Positions 57,928-64,000 of a DNA stretch of 64,000 nucleotides are shown here, piece by piece. The first letter of the stretch is position 1. The number at the start of each line of letters is the position of its first letter. The position numbers and the translations under genes are program-made. The notes beneath the pieces were generated by a model. The model searched no databases. It saw nothing but the letters and a program-made list of their open reading frames with translations, and was not told where the DNA came from. Location of the stretch: assembly GCF_001447155.2 (NCBI RefSeq), contig NZ_CP014754.1, positions 4,216,001 through 4,280,000 on the forward strand. The letters are read 5' to 3'. The DNA comes from Marinobacter sp. LQ44 (GTDB taxonomy: Bacteria > Pseudomonadota > Gammaproteobacteria > Pseudomonadales > Oleiphilaceae).

Positions 57928-60537
57928 TCAGGCTACGGAAGCCTCAGACGCTTTCTGGGTGTACTCTTCCATCTGGTCGAAGTTGAGATACTTGTAGATC
58001 TCTTTGGACATGCTGTTCAGGTCCTTGGCGTACTCCATGTACTCCGCCGGAGTCGGGAGTTTGCCCAGTACCGCGCCTACAGCTGCCAGTTCCGCAGAGG
58101 TCAGGTACACGTTGGCGCCATCACCCAGACGGTTCGGGAAGTTACGGGTAGAAGTAGACAGAACAGTCGACTTCGGCGCTACACGTGCCTGGTTACCCAT
58201 GCACAAGGAGCAGCCCGGCATCTCGGTGCGAACACCGGCGGTGCCGTAGGTGTTGAAGTAGCCTTCTTCCATCAGCTGGGCCTGGTCCATCTTGGTGGGC
58301 GGAGACATCCACAGACGGGTGCTCAGGGGGCCTTTGTGCTGCTCAAGCAGTTTGCCTGCGGCGCGGAAGTGGCCGATGTTGGTCATGCAGGAGCCGATAA
58401 ACACTTCGTCTACCTTGTCGCCAGCAACTTCGGACAGGAACTTGGCGTCGTCCGGGTCGTTCGGGCAGCAAACGATAGGCTCTTTGATGTCGGCCAGGTC
58501 GATTTCGATCACGTGGGCGTATTCGGCGTCTTTGTCAGCACGCATCAGCTTCGGATCAGCCAGCCACTCTTCCATTTGCTTCGCACGACGCTCCAGGGTA
58601 CGCGGATCGCCATAGCCTTCAGCAATCATCCAGCGCAGCATGGTGATGTTGGAGCGCAGGTACTCAGCGACGGATTCTTCAGACAGGTTGATGGTACAAC
58701 CGGCTGCAGAGCGCTCAGCGGAAGCGTCAGACAGTTCGAACGCCTGCTCAACGGTCAGGTGCTCAAGACCTTCGATTTCCAGGATGCGGCCTGAGAATTC
58801 GTTGATCTTGCCCTTCTTCTCAACGGTCAGCATGCCTTGCTTGATGCCGTACAGCGGAATGGCGTGTACCAGGTCACGCAGGGTGATACCCGGCTGCATT
58901 TCGCCCTTGAAACGAACCAGAACCGATTCCGGCATATCCAGCGGCATAACGCCGGTGGCAGCGGCAAACGCGACCAGGCCAGAACCGGCCGGGAAGGAGA
59001 TGCCCATCGGGAACCGGGTGTGGGAGTCACCACCAGTACCCACGGTGTCTGGCAGCAGCATGCGGTTCAACCAGGAGTGGATGATGCCGTCGCCCGGGCG
59101 CAGGGAAACACCGCCACGGGTGCGGATGAAGTCCGGCAGGGTGTGCTGCATTTCAACGTCAACCGGCTTTGGATACGCAGCGGTGTGACAGAAGGACTGC
59201 ATGACCAGGTCAGCCTGGAAGCCCAGACATGCCAGGTCTTTCAGTTCGTCACGGGTCATCGGACCGGTGGTGTCCTGGGAGCCCACGGTGGTCATGTGCG
59301 GCTCACAGTAGGTGCCAGGACGAACGCCTTTGCCTTCTTCCAGGCCACAGGCCTTACCAACCATCTTCTGGGCCAGGGTGAAGCCCTTGTCGCCGGCTTC
59401 CGGATCGTTCGGCAAGCGGAACAGGTCGGTGGCGCCCATGCCCAGGGCAGCGCGGGCCTTGGCGGTCAGGCCGCGGCCGATGATCAGAGGGATACGGCCG
59501 CCAGCCTGAACTTCGTCCAGGATCACGTCAGACTTGAACTTGAACTCGGAGATGGTTTCGCCGGCTTCGTTCAGGATCTTGCCTTCGTACGGGCGGATTT
59601 CGATCACGTCGCCCATGTTCATGTCGTCTACCGGTGCTTCGAATACCAGGGCGCCAGCGTCTTCCATGGTGTTGAAGAAGATCGGGGCAACCTTGTTACC
59701 GATACAGACACCGCCGGCACGCTTGTTCGGCACACCCGGGATGTCTTCGCCGAAGAACCACAGAACGGAGTTGGTGGCAGACTTACGGGAAGAGCCGGTA
59801 CCTACAACGTCGCCTACGAAGGCAACTGGCAGGCCTTTGGCCTTGATTTCGTCGATCTGACTCATGGGGCCAGTGACACCGGGCTCTTCCGGCTTCAGGC
59901 CGTCGCGCTCCATCTTGTAGGCGGCGCGGGCGTGCAGTGGGATGTCCGGGCGGGACCAGGCATCCGGTGCCGGGGACAGGTCGTCGGTGTTGGTTTCACC
60001 AGTCACCTTGAATACCACCATCTTGGTGCTTTCCGGTACCTTCTTCTTGCTGGTGAACCATTCGGCGTTGGCCCAGGACTCAACAACAGCTTTGGCGACG
60101 GCGTTGCCGGCATCCATCTTTTCCTTCACATCGTTGAAGGCATCGAACATCAGCAGGGTTTTCTTCAGCTGTTCGCCAGCCAGCTCGGCCAGTTCACTGT
60201 TGTCCAGCAGCTCAACCAGGGTCTCGATGTTGTAACCGCCCTGCATCATACCCAACAGCTTTACAGCATATTCTTTGCTGACCAGCGGGGAAGTGGCCTC
60301 GCCCTTGGCGATGGCAGACAGGAACGCGGCCTTAACGTAGGCGGCTTCGTCTACGCCCGGCGGAATACGGTTTTCCAGCAGGTAAACCAGAGTTTCCTCT
60401 TCACCGGCCGGCGGGTTCTTCAGCAGGTCTACCAGAGCGGCAGTCTGCTCAGCGTTCAGGGGCTTGGGTGGGATACCCAGGGCTTCACGTTCGGCAACGT
60501 GTTCACGGTAGGCTTCTAACACGATATGGACCCTCAT
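57928..60537 (-). CDS. acnB: Aconitate hydratase B
   Basis: 869 residues. Interconverts citrate and isocitrate in the TCA cycle using a 4Fe-4S cluster; the AcnB apo-form also binds mRNA. The N-terminal HEAT-like domain ([31 protein letters not shown]) is specific to AcnB. Cluster cysteines are expected in [11 protein letters not shown] and the earlier [19 protein letters not shown]. Single gene, with its own leader of about 200 nt that contains an inverted repeat. Confidence 0.97.
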   Translation of the reverse strand: MRVHIVLEAYREHVAEREALGIPPKPLNAEQTAALVDLLKNPPAGEEETLVYLLENRIPPGVDEAAYVKAAFLSAIAKGEATSPLVSKEYAVKLLGMMQGGYNIETLVELLDNSELAELAGEQLKKTLLMFDAFNDVKEKMDAGNAVAKAVVESWANAEWFTSKKKVPESTKMVVFKVTGETNTDDLSPAPDAWSRPDIPLHARAAYKMERDGLKPEEPGVTGPMSQIDEIKAKGLPVAFVGDVVGTGSSRKSATNSVLWFFGEDIPGVPNKRAGGVCIGNKVAPIFFNTMEDAGALVFEAPVDDMNMGDVIEIRPYEGKILNEAGETISEFKFKSDVILDEVQAGGRIPLIIGRGLTAKARAALGMGATDLFRLPNDPEAGDKGFTLAQKMVGKACGLEEGKGVRPGTYCEPHMTTVGSQDTTGPMTRDELKDLACLGFQADLVMQSFCHTAAYPKPVDVEMQHTLPDFIRTRGGVSLRPGDGIIHSWLNRMLLPDTVGTGGDSHTRFPMGISFPAGSGLVAFAAATGVMPLDMPESVLVRFKGEMQPGITLRDLVHAIPLYGIKQGMLTVEKKGKINEFSGRILEIEGLEHLTVEQAFELSDASAERSAAGCTINLSEESVAEYLRSNITMLRWMIAEGYGDPRTLERRAKQMEEWLADPKLMRADKDAEYAHVIEIDLADIKEPIVCCPNDPDDAKFLSEVAGDKVDEVFIGSCMTNIGHFRAAGKLLEQHKGPLSTRLWMSPPTKMDQAQLMEEGYFNTYGTAGVRTEMPGCSLCMGNQARVAPKSTVLSTSTRNFPNRLGDGANVYLTSAELAAVGAVLGKLPTPAEYMEYAKDLNSMSKEIYKYLNFDQMEEYTQKASEASVA

Positions 60538-60601
60538 CAGTTGGAATGTCCCGCGCCGGAGGCAAGCTTGCCTGGCGGGAGGTTTTTGGCGAAAAGGCCG
60601 C

Positions 60602-60663
60602 AGGAGCCTCTGAATAAGGCCTCAAATCACCGATGGGGTTTCAGGATTTATTCAGAGACTCCT
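60602..60663. repeat. Inverted repeat between acnB and miaE
   Basis: AGGAGCCTCTGAATAA (60602-60617) and TTATTCAGAGACTCCT (60648-60663) pair over 15 of 16 positions around a 30-nt loop. It is in the common leader/promoter region of two divergent genes. It could be a hairpin in the acnB leader or a small mobile-element remnant. Confidence 0.6.
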
Positions 60664-60757
60664 TGATCTGGCGCTGCATTCTATAGGAAACCCCTTATAA
60701 AGTTAAGTTGGACAGAGGTCGGAGAGTTCTGTTACGTGCGTTATACTGCCGCGGCCC

Positions 60758-61390
60758 ATGAACCAGACTGTTGCTGAAGCCATGAACGACGCCCTGCAAG
60801 AGATACATGAATTTTTGCCCTGCCGCACGCCTGAGCAGTGGATTGAAAACGCCCTGGCCAACCAGGATTTGATGCTGATTGACCACGCCCATTGTGAAAA
60901 GAAGGCGGCGTCTACGGCTTTGAGCTTGATGTACCGCTATGTGGACAATTCCGATCTGCTCAACAAGATGTCCCGCCTGGCCCGGGAGGAGTTGCGGCAT
61001 TTTGAGCAGGTGTTGGCGATCATGAAACAGCGGGGCGTAACTTATACTCACTTGTCACCAGCCCGGTATGCCGCTGGCCTGCGTGAAGCGGTGCGTGCGG
61101 ATGATCCAGGCCGGTTGGTGGATGTGCTGATTGTGGGGGCGATTATTGAAGCCCGCTCCTGCGAGCGTTTTGCCGCACTGGCGCCGCACCTGGATGAGAA
61201 ACTGGCGGATTTCTACAACAGCCTGCTGAAGTCCGAGGCGAGGCATTACCAGGATTATTTAAAGCTTGCGAAGCAGGCCAACGGCGGCCCGGTGGAAGAG
61301 CGGGTGGCGGAGTTTGTGGCCATCGAGCAGAAGTTGATTGAGGAACCGGATTCGGAGTTCCGGTTTCACAGTGGGCCTCTCGCTTACTGA
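60758..61390 (+). CDS. miaE: tRNA 2-methylthio-N6-isopentenyladenosine(37) hydroxylase
   Basis: 210 residues. Oxygen-dependent diiron enzyme that makes ms2io6A37 in tRNAs reading U-starting codons. The four helices carry the ligands in LIDHAHCEKKAA, REELRHFEQV, IEARSCERF and KSEARHYQDYLKL, the ferritin-like ExxH pattern. The C-terminus EFRFHSGP is a family mark. It is a single gene divergent from acnB, and a TATACT at 60742-60747 may be its -10. Confidence 0.95.
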   Translation: MNQTVAEAMNDALQEIHEFLPCRTPEQWIENALANQDLMLIDHAHCEKKAASTALSLMYRYVDNSDLLNKMSRLAREELRHFEQVLAIMKQRGVTYTHLSPARYAAGLREAVRADDPGRLVDVLIVGAIIEARSCERFAALAPHLDEKLADFYNSLLKSEARHYQDYLKLAKQANGGPVEERVAEFVAIEQKLIEEPDSEFRFHSGPLAY

Positions 61391-61435
61391 CTCTTTGCCA
61401 CGGACATTCACAGACGCTCACGGCCAAAAAAATCT

Positions 61436-62314
61436 CTAAAGCTCTTCGCACAGAGTCATCCACCGGGCAATCCCCGCACTTCGGTATTTCTGCTTGTGCA
61501 GGATGAAGTAGAAATGCCGGTCGAACGGCCGGTGGGGCACGTTCAGGGGCACCAGGCTGCCGCGTTTGAAGGCGTCGGCCAGGACCACTTCGGACAGGCA
61601 GCCGATGCCTAGGTTGGCTTCTACTGCCCGCTTGATGGCTTCAGTGTGTTCCAGTTCCAGCAGCACGTTCAGGTCTGGCAGCAGCCCGTGCATGCCCCGT
61701 TCGAAGCTCTGGCGGGTGCCGGAGCCCTGTTCCCGGAGAATCCAGGTGGCGGCGCGCAAATCGTCGTCGGTCAGTTTGCCCTTTCCGGCCAGCGGGTGGG
61801 CGGGGTAGCAAAAGGCCACCAGCCGGTCTTCCCGCCAGGGAATCACCTCCAGCTCCGACGCCTGCAGTTCGCCCTCAATCAACCCGATATCCAGTTCAAA
61901 GTCCCGAACCCGTCTTGCAATGGTGCTGGTGTTGGCAACTTCCAGAGAGACTTTCGGGTGGTTGGGCGAGCTCATGTACTCGGCCATCACCCCTACCGCC
62001 AGGTAATTGCCGATAGTGAGTGTGGCACCCACTTTCAAAGCGCCGACCTCGGAGTGCTTGCTGAAGGCCTGTTCCAGTTCCCTTGCCTGTGCCAGCAGGG
62101 CTTCTGCTTTCGGCCGATACAGCCGGCCAAGCTCGTTCAGTTGCAGCCGTTTGCCCACCCGGTCAAACAGCTGGATATCGAACTGGGATTCCAGTTCCTT
62201 GAGGGCGCTGCTGGCTGCGGATTGTGACATGGCAAGGGACTCCGCCGCCCGGGTGATGTTCTGGAAATGGGCGGCGGCGAGGAAGACCTCGAGCTGGCGG
62301 AAGCTGTACTTCAT
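61436..62314 (-). CDS. LysR-family transcriptional regulator
   Basis: 292 residues. The N-terminal winged helix-turn-helix is SFRQLEVFLAAAHFQNITRAAESLAMSQSAASSALKELESQF, followed by the usual linker helix and a periplasmic-binding-like effector domain (KVGATLTIGNYLAVGVMAEY onward). It lies in a LysR-Usp-fpr group. In Pseudomonas the LysR protein FinR beside fpr activates the NADPH-ferredoxin reductase gene under superoxide stress, so a FinR-like role is plausible, although a Usp gene stands between them here and the effector is unknown. Confidence 0.88.
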   Translation of the reverse strand: MKYSFRQLEVFLAAAHFQNITRAAESLAMSQSAASSALKELESQFDIQLFDRVGKRLQLNELGRLYRPKAEALLAQARELEQAFSKHSEVGALKVGATLTIGNYLAVGVMAEYMSSPNHPKVSLEVANTSTIARRVRDFELDIGLIEGELQASELEVIPWREDRLVAFCYPAHPLAGKGKLTDDDLRAATWILREQGSGTRQSFERGMHGLLPDLNVLLELEHTEAIKRAVEANLGIGCLSEVVLADAFKRGSLVPLNVPHRPFDRHFYFILHKQKYRSAGIARWMTLCEEL

Positions 62315-62404
62315 GATCGATCAGGCCGGATAGATGAGAGAAAATGTCCTGTCTGATCGATACGTTAGCTGGTCACTGCCGCCAAGACAACCAAATTGGC
62401 GGGT

Positions 62405-63193
62405 TCAGGGGATCATCAGTACCGGGTAGGGGCTGCCGGCCGCCACATGTTCCGTGGTACTGCCGATCATGATCTCCTGAATGGGTGTTGAGCCCCGTTT
62501 ACCCATAATGGTCAGCAGGGGGCGGGTTTCGTTGATGGTTTGCAGGATCTGATCCACCGGCCGGCCGGTCAGGATATTTCGGTGTACGTTGGGATGGCGC
62601 TCTGCCAGTTCATTGATCCGCTGTTCGGTGGCCTCATCAGATTGTTCGGGCTCTTCGGAATGCGCCCACACTACGCGCCCCGTGTGCCGGTTGGCCATTA
62701 GCTCTTCAAAGGCAGCCTGGGCATTGAACGACGCCTTTGATCCATCAGTGGCCAGCAAAATCTCCTCTTCGGCCGCCGATGGCTGGTCCTGGACCGGAAT
62801 GATCAACAGCGGAACTTTGGTCGTTCGGGCGAGGTTCAGGGCGGTGTTTCCGAAGAACAGCTCTTTGGCTGCGCGATGGCTTCGGTTGCACGCCACGACG
62901 CCGTCAGCGTTGAGTTTCTTGGCCAGCGCCTGGACTTCCTGGGCAACAAAGCCCCTGGCAACGTGGGTGGCAGTGGCAATCCCAAGGCTGCTTTCGAGGT
63001 GTTCGCCAATGCGGCGTAACCGCTCTGTAGCTGAACCTTCGGTGTCGTCCGGGCGAAGTCGTTTGTGGGTTTGCAGTACATAGGTGAGCGTAATCTTCCG
63101 AGTGCCCAGGAGTTTGAGTAAGGCTGGCAGTTGTTCCATAGCCTGCTCCCACTCCTTGGTGTAGTCCACGGTCAGAATCAGGTGATCAAGCAT
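62405..63193 (-). CDS. Tandem universal stress protein
   Basis: 262 residues from ATG 63193, with AAGGAG upstream. Two Usp domains: the first DHLILTVDYTKEWEQAMEQ to LLIIPV, the second EEEILLATDGSKASFNAQAAFEE to VLMIP. The second has the ATP-type G2xG9xS/T pattern (MGKRGSTPIQEIMIGSTTEHV), so it probably binds nucleotide; the first lacks a full motif. Related to UspE-type tandem proteins. It is divergent from fpr with 220 nt between starts and convergent with nothing. Confidence 0.88.
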   Translation of the reverse strand: MLDHLILTVDYTKEWEQAMEQLPALLKLLGTRKITLTYVLQTHKRLRPDDTEGSATERLRRIGEHLESSLGIATATHVARGFVAQEVQALAKKLNADGVVACNRSHRAAKELFFGNTALNLARTTKVPLLIIPVQDQPSAAEEEILLATDGSKASFNAQAAFEELMANRHTGRVVWAHSEEPEQSDEATEQRINELAERHPNVHRNILTGRPVDQILQTINETRPLLTIMGKRGSTPIQEIMIGSTTEHVAAGSPYPVLMIP

Positions 63194-63285
63194 CGTGTTC
63201 TCCTTGCGGGCTGTTTGTCCTGGGGCCAATGTCTTCAGGCTAGTTCAGGAGTAGGCTGAAGACCATGACCCGGATCAGTTTGTTA

Positions 63286-63359
63286 TCGATTTATATTTAT
63301 AAAATCGAACACATATATGGGTATTACCTGTTTTGTCGATTTAACTTGTCGGGTTAAAC
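63286..63359. promoter_or_regulatory. Candidate operators between usp and fpr
   Basis: A 7-bp inverted repeat TCGATTT (63286-63292)/AAATCGA (63302-63308) with a 9-nt centre fits a LysR-type (T-N11-A-like) site. Just downstream a direct repeat TTGTCGATTTAAC (63333-63345) and TTGTCGGGTTAAAC (63346-63359) abuts itself. The fpr -10 is probably the AT-rich stretch at about 63378-63390. Confidence 0.5.
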
Positions 63360-63413
63360 TTTTCCCATTGAATTCCCATATAAATTGTATGAAGTCGCAA
63401 CAACGAGGCTGCC

Positions 63414-64000
63414 ATGAGTAATCTGATGAAAGAAACGGTCACCAGCGTTCACCACTGGAACGATACTCTGTTCAGTTTCAAGACCAGTCGGGACCCCGGG
63501 TTCCGTTTCAAGAACGGGCACTTTGTGATGATTGGCCTGGAAACAGACGGCAAGCCGCTGATGCGGGCCTACAGTATTGCCAGCGCCAATTACGAAGAAG
63601 AGCTGGAATTCTTCTCAATCAAAGTGCCGGATGGCCCGCTGACGTCTCGACTGCAGAAGATCAAGGTAGGGGATGAAATCCTGGTCAGTCGCAAACCCAC
63701 CGGCACCCTGGTGCTGGATAACCTGTTGCCCGGGCGTAACCTCTGGTTGATCAGTACCGGCACCGGGCTAGCGCCGTTTATGAGTATTATCAAAGACCCT
63801 GAGGTGTATGAAGCCTACGACAAGGTCATCCTGACTCACGGTGTAAGGTATGTATCTGAGCTTGCCTACCAGCAGGATATCCAGGACCTGCCGGAAAACG
63901 AGTTTTTCGGTGAGATGGTGCACGGTAAGCTGCTGTACTACCCGACCGTCACCCGGGAGCCGTTCCGCAATCAGGGCCGGCTGACCGATGCCATGGAGAG
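63414..64000 (+). CDS. fpr: Ferredoxin-NADP+ reductase (partial)
   Basis: The first 195 codons from ATG 63414, then cut by the right edge (the family is about 258 residues). The FAD-binding RAYSIASANYEEELEFFSIKV (RxYS motif) and the NADP-binding STGTGLAPFMSIIKDPEVYE are visible, as in the Fpr/FNR family of gammaproteobacteria. It reduces ferredoxin or flavodoxin with NADPH and is often induced by oxidative stress. The P450 and the desaturase in this window would need such electron donors, although a direct link is not shown. Confidence 0.93.
   Translation, partial: MSNLMKETVTSVHHWNDTLFSFKTSRDPGFRFKNGHFVMIGLETDGKPLMRAYSIASANYEEELEFFSIKVPDGPLTSRLQKIKVGDEILVSRKPTGTLVLDNLLPGRNLWLISTGTGLAPFMSIIKDPEVYEAYDKVILTHGVRYVSELAYQQDIQDLPENEFFGEMVHGKLLYYPTVTREPFRNQGRLTDAME

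Noticed and set aside
58837..60519. 560-codon plus-strand frame opposite acnB
   Set aside because: Antisense shadow of acnB; Gly/Val/Gln/His/Phe-rich with no recognisable motifs.

Overview
The window reads as the chromosome of a moderately GC-rich marine gammaproteobacterium, most likely Marinobacter or a close relative. This is inferred from the gene set and protein sequences (acnB, rne, rluC-maf-yceD-rpmF-plsX-fab, ppsA/ppsR, miaE, gltX followed by tRNA-Ala and tRNA-Glu); no database search was possible. The DNA is a core genome interspersed with accessory islands, mainly in the first 26 kb.

Region 1 (1-5.3 kb): the start of a membrane sensor with a copper/ethylene-binding domain (minus, cut by the window edge) lies divergent to a PAS-GGDEF diguanylate cyclase. 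A small gamma-glutamylcyclotransferase-like protein and a thioesterase follow, then an orphan lipoprotein, a nitronate monooxygenase and an HPP-family membrane protein. Region 2 (5.3-10 kb): a 1283-residue fusion of SAM methyltransferase, PLD-type nuclease, SF2 helicase, LexA/S24-like fold and DUF3427. It is followed by two tiny basic genes behind their own promoter. This is the best candidate for an under-described DNA-defence or DNA-processing system here. Region 3 (10-25.3 kb): accessory metabolism and regulation. It holds a binding-protein gene broken by an in-frame stop, mgsA, an SDR, hipBA, a fused secDF with a small exported protein, a desaturase with a divergent AraC regulator, a gamma-family PLP enzyme, a P450, rnk and znuA with a Zur box. 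Five copies of one palindromic repeat family (core GGGGTCAGACCCC) sit between these genes, and one supplies the last codons of the P450. A related, larger inverted pair lies after the tRNAs.

Region 4 (23-43 kb): gltX, the tRNA-Ala(GGC)/tRNA-Glu(TTC) operon, a duplicated PTPS-like protein, a MobA-like transferase, an envelope/signalling pair (MORN-PEGA protein and a membrane-anchored receiver protein), an M16 protease, ppsR divergent to ppsA, rraA, PilZ and SH3 proteins, YciI, RNase AM, YecA and rne. RraA and RNase E, regulator and target, are both encoded here, and rne has a long structured leader. Region 5 (43-55 kb): rluC-HAD-sppA, maf, yceD-rpmF-plsX-fabD-fabG-acpP-fabF-pabC-mltG-tmk, the standard ribosome/fatty-acid/envelope supercluster. 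It ends after tmk without holB. Region 6 (55-64 kb): an AraC regulator with direct-repeat operators in front of putP (proline uptake), acnB, miaE, and a LysR-Usp-fpr group (redox/stress), with fpr cut by the right edge.
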